DNA of 6,930 nt from Mesorhizobium sp. (GTDB lineage Bacteria; Pseudomonadota; Alphaproteobacteria; Rhizobiales; Rhizobiaceae). The translations under genes were made by a program, and so were the position numbers. Under the pieces are notes generated by a model that saw only the letters and a program-made list of their open reading frames with translations, was not told the origin of the DNA and made no database searches. The stretch lies in NCBI GenBank assembly GCA_019509685.1, contig JAEKLU010000116.1:1-6930 (forward strand), given 5' to 3'. Shown piece after piece: positions 1 to 6,057 of the stretch (its first letter is position 1; the number at the start of each line of letters is the position of its first letter).

Positions 1-79
1 GATGGCCCTGACGTCGGCACCGCATGGACGGCTTTGGCTCGATCGCGAAGCGCTGAAGGGACTGCTCGGCGAGTTCTAG
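1..79 (+). CDS. C-terminal end of an unidentified protein (5' part outside window)
   Basis: A reading frame open from the window edge (codons starting at base 2) ends in TAG at 77-79. The visible residues are ALTSAPHGRLWLDREA followed by LKGLLGEF. The ending looks like ordinary coding sequence, with a short amphipathic helix-like tail, but I cannot assign a family from 25 residues. The Met codon at base 2 is probably internal. The TAG stop is the first three bases of the intergenic repeat at 77-180, so the natural C-terminus may have been set by insertion of that repeat. The gene converges on the minus-strand gene at 178-879. The frame could also be spurious, because it is too short to test. 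Confidence 0.45.
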   Translation, partial: MALTSAPHGRLWLDREALKGLLGEF

Positions 80-180
80 AGCAATTTCAGGAAAAGTGTG
101 AGCGGTTTTCCGCCTGGAAATTACGACAAATCAAAGAGATAGAGTGGTTCACCGTTTCCATGAAACGGTGAAATGCTCTA
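77..180 (+). repeat. Rhizobial palindromic intergenic repeat, copy 1
   Basis: This 104-bp element is bounded by the inverted ends TAGAGCA (77-83) and TGCTCTA (174-180). Inside are two further self-complementary parts. One is AATTTC (83-88) against GGAAATT (116-122), with GGAAAA (90-95) and TTTTCC (106-111) as a competing inner pairing. The other is a strong 11-bp hairpin, TTCACCGTTTC (148-158) against GAAACGGTGAA (162-172), with loop CAT. The whole could fold as a closed stem carrying two hairpins. It aligns over its full length with copy 2 at 6058-6177 in the same orientation. From memory this is a very abundant intergenic repeat family of Rhizobium and Mesorhizobium. It sits between two convergent genes, where it could act as a transcript-end structure. 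Its two ends provide the TAG stop codons of both neighbours. Confidence 0.88.
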
Positions 181-879
181 GCGGGCGCGCTTGTCGCGAA
201 ACTGCTTCCGGTAGACGCCGGGTCTGGCCAGGACATCGGCGACGGTTTCCGCATAGGCGATCTCGCGAGCGGCATCGAAGCTCTCGAAGACGAGTTCGGG
301 TGCTGCGCGCGGCACGGGAAAACATTGCGCGACCGGCGTGCCCTTGGGCAGAACTCCCCGGAAATCCTGGTCGGTCCAGACCGCCGGGAAATTGATGCCG
401 GCGTCTTGGAAATGATCCGAATCGACGACACCCGTCACCAGGCGGAAAGGAAGGTCGTCGCGGCTGACCGGGTGGGTGGCGAACAAGGACCAGCCTTCCT
501 CCAGCTCGATTGTCCAGAAACTGTTGAATTTTATCGCCGCCAGCCCGTTGGCGAATGGCGCGCCGGCGAGCTGTTCAGCAACGTGGAAGCTAAGCGGGGA
601 CCGTGGGTGACCCTTCGTTGAAGGCTCCGGGATGTCCCAATGCCATTCGAAGGCGCCATTCTCCACCGTCACGTCGCATGGCAGCAGGATCATGAAGCCA
701 TGTGTCATGGCATCGACGAAGGGCGGACACTGTTTTACCGTTCGGATATCGCGGCCGTGGATCTCCGAATAGGCTTTCGACGGCATTTTGCGCAGCCAGT
801 CGGGCAGGACCGTGCGTGCCGGCACAGGTTGCGGCAGCGTCTCGGCAAGTGCAGGGTCGCAACGGAAAACAATGCGCAT
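178..879 (-). CDS. Conserved protein of unknown function, DUF6065-like (233 aa)
   Basis: The 233-residue frame begins at ATG 879 with an AAGG ribosome-binding site 7 nt upstream and ends in TAG at 178-180, inside the repeat. No signal peptide or membrane segment is visible. The central part carries a run typical of the family I recall as DUF6065: LPDWLRKMP (25-33), TVKQCPPFVDAM (47-58), GFMILLPCDVTV (61-72) and the aromatic stretch FEWHWDIPE (77-85). Further on, NSFWTIELEEGWSLF and the acidic/aromatic DSDHFQDAG follow. The function is unknown; the fold and substrate are not evident, and the family assignment is from memory of the motif pattern. It lies 67 bp downstream of engB on the same strand, so it is probably transcribed with engB. 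That slot is usually held by argB in Rhizobiales. Confidence 0.85.
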   Translation of the reverse strand: MRIVFRCDPALAETLPQPVPARTVLPDWLRKMPSKAYSEIHGRDIRTVKQCPPFVDAMTHGFMILLPCDVTVENGAFEWHWDIPEPSTKGHPRSPLSFHVAEQLAGAPFANGLAAIKFNSFWTIELEEGWSLFATHPVSRDDLPFRLVTGVVDSDHFQDAGINFPAVWTDQDFRGVLPKGTPVAQCFPVPRAAPELVFESFDAAREIAYAETVADVLARPGVYRKQFRDKRAR

Positions 880-946
880 GGCGTAACCTTAGCAGGCCGT
901 GCAATTTTGACGGTTTGCCGAGGCGTGGTCAACGCGCGCCCCGTTG

Positions 947-1606
947 TCAGCCGCCGTTCGCCACCAGCACGATGGCGGCGCGCAGCTCGTCGAGCCCCTC
1001 GGCTTTTTCCGAGGATGTCGCCAATACGATCGGAAACGCCGCCGGCCGCTTCTTGATCTTGGCCAGCGTGTCTTCGATCAGTTTCGGCACGCCGGCGGCC
1101 TTGATCTTGTCGGTCTTGGTCAGCACCACCTGGTAGGACACCGCCGCCTTGTCGAGCAGCGACAGCACTTCCTCGTCCTTGGCCTTGATGCCGTGGCGGG
1201 CATCGATCAGCACATAGACGCGTTTCAGCGTCACGCGCCCCTGCAGATATTCGAAGATCAACTTGGTCCACTCGTCGACCTTCTCCTTCGGCGCGCTGGC
1301 ATAGCCGTAGCCGGGCATGTCGACCAGCGCCATCGGCGGCAGGTCGGCGCCCTCGCCGGAAAAGCCGTCCGGCACGAAATAGTTGAGCTCCTGCGTGCGT
1401 CCCGGCGTGTTGGAGGTGCGCGCCAGTCCCTTCTGGTTGACCAGCGCGTTGATCAGCGACGACTTGCCGACATTGGAGCGGCCGGCAAAGGCGATCTCGG
1501 GCGGTCCTTCCGGCGGCAGGAATTTCATCGACGGCACGCCGCGGATGAAGATCCACGCGCGGGTGAAAAGCTCGGTGCTGATCGCGGTCGTGTTTGGCGC
1601 GTTCAA
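947..1606 (-). CDS. engB: Ribosome biogenesis GTP-binding protein EngB/YihA (219 aa)
   Basis: EngB (YihA/YsxC) is a TrmE-Era-EngA family GTPase needed for late assembly of the large ribosomal subunit and for normal division. All G motifs are present: G1 GRSNVGKS (42-49), the G2 region NTPGRT (66-71), G3 DMPG (96-99), G4 TKTD (163-166) and the G5-like ATSS (196-199). EMPTY of extra domains, its length of about 219 residues is usual. The frame stays open upstream to 1870, but that part overlaps the acetyltransferase gene and is a shadow. I chose TTG at 1606 because GGAGG (1614-1618) lies 7 nt before it and no ATG precedes the conserved N-terminal [19 protein letters not shown]. The TTG overlaps the TGA of the upstream gene (TTGA), which suggests translational coupling. 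The spacer to the next gene downstream is short and shows no terminator. Confidence 0.97.
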   Translation of the reverse strand: MNAPNTTAISTELFTRAWIFIRGVPSMKFLPPEGPPEIAFAGRSNVGKSSLINALVNQKGLARTSNTPGRTQELNYFVPDGFSGEGADLPPMALVDMPGYGYASAPKEKVDEWTKLIFEYLQGRVTLKRVYVLIDARHGIKAKDEEVLSLLDKAAVSYQVVLTKTDKIKAAGVPKLIEDTLAKIKKRPAAFPIVLATSSEKAEGLDELRAAIVLVANGG

Positions 1607-2241
1607 ACCGCAGCCTCCAGTCTGGCAATGTCGGCGCCACGGATGGCGTTGAGGTTGCGGCTGATCCTGTCCACCGGCCAGTCCCACCAGGCCGCCTTGA
1701 GCAGGCGTCGCACCGTGAAGTCGTCGAAGCGCATTTTTACCACCTTGGCCGGATTGCCGGCAAAGATCGCATAGGGCGGCACATCGTGCGTGACAACCGA
1801 TTTCGCGGCGATGATGGCGCCATGGCCGATCTTCACGCCCGGCATGATCACCGCATCCATGCCGATCCACACGTCATTGCCGACGATCGTGTCGCCGCGA
1901 ACCTCCTTCGACCAGGTCTGCGGGTCGAAGCCTTCCTCCCAGCCATGGCCGAAAATGTTGAACGGATAGGTCGAGAAGCCGGACATGGCATGATTGGCGC
2001 CGTTCATGATGAAGCGCGCGCCTTCCGCGATGGCGCAGAACTTGCCGATGATCAGCCTGTCGCCGATGAAGTCGTAGTGATGCAGCACGCATTTCTCGGC
2101 GAATGCGTCCGGGCCGTCGGGATCGTCATAGTAGGTGAAATCGCCGATCTCGATGTTCGGCGCCTTCACCAGTCCCTTCAGGAAACCGATGCGCGGATGC
2201 ATCGCAACCGGATGCTTGACGTTGGGATTGGGTCCAGTCAT
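1603..2241 (-). CDS. Vat/CatB-type hexapeptide-repeat O-acetyltransferase (212 aa)
   Basis: This is a member of the xenobiotic acyltransferase group of left-handed beta-helix enzymes. These trimeric cytoplasmic enzymes move an acetyl group from acetyl-CoA to a hydroxyl, and the group includes Vat (streptogramin A) and CatB (chloramphenicol). It follows the Vat pattern closely: MTGPNPN at the start, GDFTYYDD (33-40), [22 protein letters not shown] (64-84), STYPFN (90-95), then the hexapeptide coil [17 protein letters not shown] (119-135), and [12 protein letters not shown] (161-172) plus WWDWP (185-189). His84 in GANH is the expected catalytic base. Length matches Vat(D), about 209 residues. 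The frame opens at 2295, but ATG 2241 is preferred because GGAGGG stands 6 nt upstream and the Vat-like protein begins there. Its stop overlaps the engB start. The real substrate is unknown; environmental members are often annotated only as CatB-related acetyltransferases. Confidence 0.92.
   Translation of the reverse strand: MTGPNPNVKHPVAMHPRIGFLKGLVKAPNIEIGDFTYYDDPDGPDAFAEKCVLHHYDFIGDRLIIGKFCAIAEGARFIMNGANHAMSGFSTYPFNIFGHGWEEGFDPQTWSKEVRGDTIVGNDVWIGMDAVIMPGVKIGHGAIIAAKSVVTHDVPPYAIFAGNPAKVVKMRFDDFTVRRLLKAAWWDWPVDRISRNLNAIRGADIARLEAAV
1614..1618 (-). promoter_or_regulatory. Ribosome-binding site that sets the engB TTG start
   Basis: On the minus strand GGAGG is followed by 7 nt and TTG at 1606. 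It lies within the last codons of the acetyltransferase gene. It is the only near-perfect Shine-Dalgarno before the conserved part of EngB and so decides the rare TTG start. Confidence 0.75.
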
Positions 2242-2247
2242 CACGGT

Positions 2248-2253
2248 CCCTCC
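2248..2253 (-). promoter_or_regulatory. Ribosome-binding site that sets the acetyltransferase start
   Basis: GGAGGG on the minus strand stands 6 nt before ATG 2241. It supports the internal ATG over the upstream ATG at 2295, whose extra 18 residues (STSPATPGRACNHGG and so on) have no counterpart in Vat-type enzymes. Confidence 0.75.
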
Positions 2254-2334
2254 ATGGTTGCAGGCGCGTCCCGGCGTAGCCGGCGACGTCGACATCCGAT
2301 CAAACTAACGTGATCCGGCTATAGCGCAAACCGC

Positions 2335-2649
2335 TCAGTGGCTGCCGCGGCAGATGACGATCGGGTTGGAAAGAGCGCTGTCGAAACCGCTGCCCTGGTA
2401 GACCTGGACATTCGATGCTCCGGGCGGCAGCGAGAAGCTGCCCTCGACGATTTTCTGGTCGCCGGCCGTCGTGTGCAGAGCCCAGCTGAAGGTGCAGAAT
2501 TGCGGCGGCGCCTTGGGTTGCAAGTGGCTGCAGTTGAGCTGCGCGCCCCCTAGCATCGCCGCCCCGCCGCAACTGATCGCGTCCTTGGCTGCGGCTGGAA
2601 AGGCGCACCCGACAAGGCTGGCGACAAGAGTGATTTTGAGCCGGTTCAT
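2335..2649 (-). CDS. Small exported cysteine-containing protein, function unknown (104 aa)
   Basis: The protein starts at ATG 2649 with AAGG 7 nt upstream. It has a basic start (MNRLK), a short hydrophobic stretch (residues 6-16) and a signal-peptidase-I-like site after AFPAAA (residue 21). LVGC at 12-15 also fits a lipobox, so it could instead be a lipoprotein anchored at Cys15. The mature part has four cysteines (27, 40, 52, 100), an even number compatible with two disulfides in the periplasm. The rest is glycine- and serine-rich with beta-like segments (GSFSLPPGASNVQVYQGSGF). I do not recognise a family. It is separated by 93 bp from the acetyltransferase on the same strand. A TATATT at 2666-2671 (minus) could be a -10 element, but no good -35 is seen. 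Confidence 0.72.
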   Translation of the reverse strand: MNRLKITLVASLVGCAFPAAAKDAISCGGAAMLGGAQLNCSHLQPKAPPQFCTFSWALHTTAGDQKIVEGSFSLPPGASNVQVYQGSGFDSALSNPIVICRGSH

Positions 2650-2729
2650 GGTCTTGCCTTGCTCGAATATAGGTCGGGCCGGCGCCGCCGTGGCCCATGC
2701 GAAATTTTTACCAAGCGCCTTAGTCGGTC

Positions 2730-2758
2730 TTGCACGCCGCGTCCAGCGGGATTATGTG
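2730..2758 (+). promoter_or_regulatory. Candidate promoter of the efflux operon
   Basis: TTGCAC (2730-2735), 17 bp, then TATGTG (2753-2758) is a weak rhizobial-type -35/-10 pair. An alternative -10 is GATAAT at 2765-2770, which has no convincing -35. The region between the divergent genes (2650-2812) is AT-richer than its surroundings and has no other supported gene, so a promoter must lie about here. The exact hexamers are a guess. Confidence 0.35.
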
Positions 2759-2769
2759 CATGATGATAA

Positions 2770-2781
2770 TAAGCATGCTTA
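2770..2781. promoter_or_regulatory. Perfect 12-bp palindrome, candidate MarR-type operator
   Basis: TAAGCATGCTTA is its own reverse complement. It lies 32 bp before the start of the MarR-like remnant and just after the candidate promoter. An adjacent looser dyad (ATTAT at 2751-2755, ATAAT at 2766-2770, with CATG between) also centres on CATG. MarR-family repressors bind short palindromes over their own promoters, so this is a reasonable operator for the regulator that once stood here. Binding is inferred. Confidence 0.45.
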
Positions 2782-2812
2782 CGAAAGCTTGTCGCCGACT
2801 CGATATCCTCCC

Positions 2813-2944
2813 ATGTCCCCCTCACCCTCCATCAGCTTCGTGCTGCACGACGTCGCGCGTCCGTTCGAAAAGCGCTTGATCAATTGCAATCTGCTCGAGG
2901 CCAGCGCCCAGCCGGTCGTCGACCGGGAGAAAGTCCATGTCTGA
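2813..2944 (+). pseudogene. Internally deleted MarR-family regulator remnant (43 codons)
   Basis: The frame ATG 2813 to TGA 2944 encodes 43 residues. The first part, SPSPSISFVLHDVARPFEKR, has the look of helix 1 of MarR regulators that precede EmrAB pumps (SIxFVLHDVARLxRKRF). The last part, NLLEASAQPVVDREKVHV, looks like the C-terminal tail of the same proteins (MKxNLLEAxxxPVxxxE). The roughly 100 residues expected between them, including the winged helix-turn-helix, are absent, with the join near residues 20-24. The reading frame is kept and the TGA overlaps the emrA start by 8 nt, as in intact marR-emrA operons. The product could not bind DNA by itself. There is no clear Shine-Dalgarno before ATG 2813. 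The alternative is a genuine small leader peptide that couples translation to emrA. The family comparison is from memory, not alignment. Confidence 0.6.
2925..2929 (+). promoter_or_regulatory. Ribosome-binding site of the membrane fusion protein gene
   Basis: GGGAG stands 7 nt before ATG 2937 and lies inside the end of the MarR-like remnant. It fixes the start used for the fusion protein and makes coupling to the preceding frame likely. Confidence 0.65.
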
Positions 2945-4229
2945 ATCAACCTCAACCAGAAAGCCCGCCGACGAAGACATTGCCGGCGACAGAGTAAGCG
3001 ACCAGGTCATCCGCCTGGACAGCCAGCGCGAGCAAAGGCGCAGCACCAACCCGCCGATCGAAGACGATGAGCTGGAAGCGCCCGTGGCTCCCGAGCCTGC
3101 GGCCCTTGAAGCCCCCTCGGCGCAACCGAAGCCGGCCTCGGTCACCGTAGCGCCGCCGGTTCCCGTCAAGCCGCGCCGCAGCCTGACCCGGCCGATATTG
3201 TTTGCACTGCTTCCGGTCGCTCTGGTGGCTGGCGGCTACTACTACGTCGTCGGCGGTCAGGTCATGACCACCGACAATGCTTATATCCAGGCCCAGTCGC
3301 TCGGCGTCTCAACCGACGTCTCCGGCACCGTCGACGAGATCGACGTGCATGACAACGACGCGGTCAAGAAGGGCCAGGTGCTGTTCCGGCTGCGGCCGGC
3401 CTCCTTCCAGACCGCGCTTGCGGGCGCTGAGGCGCAGCTCGGCACCGTGCGCAACCAAGTGCTGACCCTGCAGGCGAGCTACCAGCAGTCGCTGGCAGCG
3501 ATCGATCAGGCGCAGGCGGACATTCCATATTACGAGGCGGCTTTCCAGCGTCAGCAGGATCTGCTCAAGACCTCGACCGCCTCCAAGGCGACCTTCGACA
3601 GCGCCCAGCACGATCTCGTCGCCGCGCGCCAGAAGGTGATCGTCGCCAAGGCGCAGGCGCAGTCCATGCTCGCCCAGCTCGGCGGTGACGCCGGCCAGCC
3701 GGTCGAGAAGAACCCCTTCTACCTGCAGGCCCAGTCGGCGGTGGACGATGCGCAGCGCAACTTGAACGACGCTATCGTCAAGGCGCCCTTCGACGGCATC
3801 GTCACCAATGTCGATGCGCTGCAGGTCGGCAAGTATCTGCCGGCATCGCAACCCGCCTTCAGCCTGGTGTCGTCGACCGATATCTGGATCGCGGCCGAGC
3901 CCAAGGAAACCGAGATCACCTATGTCCGGCCCGGGCAGAAGGCGACGATCAGCATCGACGGTTATCCGGGTGACGTCTGGCACGGCACCGTCGGTTCGAT
4001 CAGCCCGGCTTCGTCGTCCAGCTTCTCGTTGCTGCCGGCGCAGAACACCAGCGGCAACTGGGTCAAGGTCGTGCAGCGCATCCCGATGCGGCTGACGATC
4101 GACGATCCCCAGGGCAAGCCGCCGCTGCGCGGCGGCATGAGCGCCGTGGTCGACATCGACACCGGCCATGCGCGTGGCCTGCCCGACTTCATCACCGGTC
4201 TCTTCAAGCATTCCGAGTCAAGGTCATGA
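2937..4229 (+). CDS. emrA: EmrA/HlyD-type membrane fusion protein of a multidrug efflux pump (430 aa)
   Basis: This periplasmic adaptor links an inner-membrane MFS exporter to an outer-membrane TolC-like channel. Residues 1-80 are a cytoplasmic, acidic and Pro/Ala-rich tail, followed by RPILFALLPVALVAGGYYYV (85-104) as the single membrane anchor. TTDNAYIQAQ (111-120) is the EmrA signature. The first half of the barrel-sandwich (lipoyl-like) domain is 121-155 (DNDAVKKGQVLFRLRP). The helical hairpin runs from about 156 to 255 and 260-280. The second lipoyl half includes APFDGIVTN (283-291), and the beta-barrel holds NWVKVVQRIPMRL (374-386). Length exceeds E. coli EmrA (about 390), mostly through the N-terminal tail. 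The start overlaps the MarR remnant by 8 nt and the stop overlaps emrB (ATGA). No outer-membrane partner gene is in the window. The substrate is unknown, and the symbol is by family, not proven orthology. Confidence 0.95.
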   Translation: MSESTSTRKPADEDIAGDRVSDQVIRLDSQREQRRSTNPPIEDDELEAPVAPEPAALEAPSAQPKPASVTVAPPVPVKPRRSLTRPILFALLPVALVAGGYYYVVGGQVMTTDNAYIQAQSLGVSTDVSGTVDEIDVHDNDAVKKGQVLFRLRPASFQTALAGAEAQLGTVRNQVLTLQASYQQSLAAIDQAQADIPYYEAAFQRQQDLLKTSTASKATFDSAQHDLVAARQKVIVAKAQAQSMLAQLGGDAGQPVEKNPFYLQAQSAVDDAQRNLNDAIVKAPFDGIVTNVDALQVGKYLPASQPAFSLVSSTDIWIAAEPKETEITYVRPGQKATISIDGYPGDVWHGTVGSISPASSSSFSLLPAQNTSGNWVKVVQRIPMRLTIDDPQGKPPLRGGMSAVVDIDTGHARGLPDFITGLFKHSESRS

Positions 4230-5770
4230 CAACGGCTGCCGCGACAGGCGCGCCCGTGGTCGCCAATCGCGGCGCCATCACCGCCTGCGTCATCCTGGCG
4301 GTCATCATGCAGGCGCTGGACACCACCATCGCCAATGTCGCGCTGCCCTATATCCAGGGCAGCGTCTCGGCGAGCGCCGACCAGATCAACTGGGTGCTGA
4401 CCTCCTATATCGTCGCTGCCGCCGTGATGACGCCGCCTTCGGGGTACCTTGCCAACCGTTTCGGCCGCAAGCGCATCCTTCTGGTGGCGATCACCGGCTT
4501 CGTCGCCGCCTCGGTGCTGTGCGGTTTTGCCCAGTCGCTGCCGCAGATCGTCGGCTTCCGCCTGCTGCAGGGCCTGTTTGGCGCCGCCCTTGTGCCGCTG
4601 TCGCAGTCGATCCTGCTCGATATCTACAGCGTCGAGGAACGCGGCTCGGCCATGGCGCTGTTCGGCGTCTCGGTCATGGTCGGGCCGGTGCTCGGCCCGG
4701 TCATCGGCGGCTGGCTGACCGAGAATGTCTCCTGGCGCTGGGTGTTCTACATCAACGTGCCGATCGGCGCGCTGGCCTTTTTCGGCGTGTCGATGTTCGT
4801 CCAGGAAACCAAGCTCGATCTCAAGGCCAAGCTCGACTGGCTGGGCTTCGGCATGCTCAGCGTCTCCATTGGGGCGCTGCAGATGTTCCTCGACCGGGGC
4901 GAGCAGCTCAACTGGTTCTCGTCGGCGGAGATCGTCGTCGAGGCGCTGGTCTGCGCGTCGGCCTTCTACATCTTCATCGTCCACACCTTCACCGCCCGCA
5001 ACACTTTCGTGAACCCGAGGCTGTTCCTCGACCGGAATTTCGCCGTCGGCATGATCTTCATCTTCATCATCGGCGTCACCTATCTCGCCTCGCTGGCGTT
5101 GATGACGCCCTATCTGCAGACGCTGATGGGCTATCCGGTGGTGACGGCCGGCATCGTCATGGGTCCGCGCGGCCTCGGCACCATGGCGTGCATGTTCCTC
5201 GTCGGTCGTCTCGTCGGCAAGGTCGACACGCGCTGGCTATTGTTCATCGGCCTCGCCATCACCGCCTGGGCGATGTACGACATGACCGGCTGGACGCCCG
5301 CTGTCTCGCAATGGACGATCATCAGCACCGGCTTCATCCAGGGCGCCGGGCTGGGCTTCCTGTTCGTGCCGCTCACCACCATCACCTTCGCCACTTTGGC
5401 GCCGGAGCGGCGCTCGGAGGGCACCGGCCTCTACAATCTGTCGCGCAACATCGGTTCAAGCGTCGGCATCTCGGTGGTTTCGGCGCTGTTGACACAGAAT
5501 GTTCAGATCAATCACGCCAACATCGCCACCTATGTGACGCCCTTCAACCAGGCGTTCAGCGATCCTGCGGTCTCGCAGGCGCTGAGCCCGTACACCGCCG
5601 CCGGCCGCGCCGCGCTCGACAATCTGGTCACGCTGCAGGCGACGATCATCAGCTATGTCGACGACTTCAAGCTGATGATGATCCTGTCGCTCGCGGCCAT
5701 CCCGCTGGTGCTCTTGCTGCGCAAGCCCGGCACGCCGGCCAAGGTCGACCACAGCGCCGTCATGGAATAG
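4226..5770 (+). CDS. emrB: EmrB-type DHA2 (14-helix) MFS drug:H+ antiporter (514 aa)
   Basis: This inner-membrane exporter is driven by the proton gradient and works with the fusion protein encoded just upstream. The family motifs are intact: LDTTIANVALP (31-41, motif D1), NWVLTSYIVA (55-64), motif A GYLANRFGRKR (73-83), motif B RLLQGLFGAALVP (112-124), motif C GVSVMVGPVLGPVIGG (147-162) and WRWVFYINVPIG (170-181). In the C-terminal half, QGAGLGFLFVPLTTITFATL and GTGLYNLSRNIGSSVG are typical of EmrB proteins. Length is the usual 510-515 residues and no frameshift is seen. A short basic tail ends the protein. The ATG overlaps the emrA TGA (ATGA) and only AAGG very close to the start is visible, so translation probably depends on coupling. 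Rhizobial RmrB, which exports plant compounds, belongs to this group, but this pump's substrate is not shown by the sequence. Confidence 0.96.
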   Translation: MTTAAATGAPVVANRGAITACVILAVIMQALDTTIANVALPYIQGSVSASADQINWVLTSYIVAAAVMTPPSGYLANRFGRKRILLVAITGFVAASVLCGFAQSLPQIVGFRLLQGLFGAALVPLSQSILLDIYSVEERGSAMALFGVSVMVGPVLGPVIGGWLTENVSWRWVFYINVPIGALAFFGVSMFVQETKLDLKAKLDWLGFGMLSVSIGALQMFLDRGEQLNWFSSAEIVVEALVCASAFYIFIVHTFTARNTFVNPRLFLDRNFAVGMIFIFIIGVTYLASLALMTPYLQTLMGYPVVTAGIVMGPRGLGTMACMFLVGRLVGKVDTRWLLFIGLAITAWAMYDMTGWTPAVSQWTIISTGFIQGAGLGFLFVPLTTITFATLAPERRSEGTGLYNLSRNIGSSVGISVVSALLTQNVQINHANIATYVTPFNQAFSDPAVSQALSPYTAAGRAALDNLVTLQATIISYVDDFKLMMILSLAAIPLVLLLRKPGTPAKVDHSAVME

Positions 5771-5912
5771 CGGTTCGAAAAGCCGACCGCTGCACGACAC
5801 CAAGTTCCAGAGACGAGGGTCCTGTCATACAGGACCGAGGGCTTAGACCGGGGCTCCGCCGCGAGCCCCGGTCCGCCGGATAGCCTCCCAAACACCGGCG
5901 GAATTGCGCCGG
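5769..5912 (+). other. Cluster of hairpins after emrB (gene-free region 5771-6195)
   Basis: The 425 bp between emrB and yidC hold no supported gene. The first part contains successive inverted repeats. AGCGGT/ACCGCT (5769-5774, 5786-5791) overlaps the stop. GGTCCTGT-CAT-ACAGGACC (5818-5836) is perfect. A perfect 10-bp stem GACCGGGGCT/AGCCCCGGTC (5846-5855, 5864-5873) has an 8-nt loop. CCGGCG/CGCCGG spans 5895-5912. None is followed by a clear T-run, so these are more likely mRNA 3'-end stabilisers or a structured RNA than complete terminators. The remaining stretch 5913-6029 is AT-richer near 5980-6005 and shows nothing else I can name. Confidence 0.55.
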
Positions 5913-6029
5913 AAGCCACCCGGGCCTTTCGGGGAGGACGGGAAGATACGAGGCCACTGGACGCGGAGTTTCACGGCTTCAGATAATTTTGTGAAAATTG
6001 TAGCCGCCGTTCGATGTCGGCGGGCAACA

Positions 6030-6053
6030 AAAACCCGGCCAGGGCCGGGTTTT
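6030..6053. terminator. Bidirectional rho-independent terminator between emrB and yidC
   Basis: AAAACCCGGCC (6030-6040), loop AG, GGCCGGGTTTT (6043-6053) is a perfect 11-bp inverted repeat. It has an A-run on the left and a T-run on the right, so it reads as a GC-stem plus U-tract on both strands. It lies between the convergent emrB (plus) and yidC (minus) genes and can end transcripts from both sides. Confidence 0.85.
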
Positions 6054-6057
6054 GCAT

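Noticed and set aside
735..1640. 301-codon minus-strand frame across engB and the start of the DUF gene
   Set aside because: It is an out-of-frame shadow; EngB with all G motifs is in another frame of the same strand.
944..2313. Plus-strand frames 944-1774 and 1594-2313
   Set aside because: They are antisense shadows of engB and the acetyltransferase, with His/Arg/Val-rich translations and no family signal.
2342..2353. Perfect palindrome CTGCCGCGGCAG
   Set aside because: It lies within the last codons of the small exported protein and is explained by GC-rich codons; there is no T-run, so it is not a terminator.
3309..4984. Two long minus-strand frames (3309-4211 and 3962-4984) antisense to emrA and emrB
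   Set aside because: Asp/Arg/His-rich low-complexity translations are typical of the reverse strand of GC-rich genes. They have no recognisable motifs and no ribosome-binding sites.
4168..5883. 571-codon plus-strand frame overlapping emrB
   Set aside because: It is rich in Arg, His and Ala with no membrane or domain pattern, and is shifted against the clear EmrB frame. It is a shadow of high-GC coding sequence.
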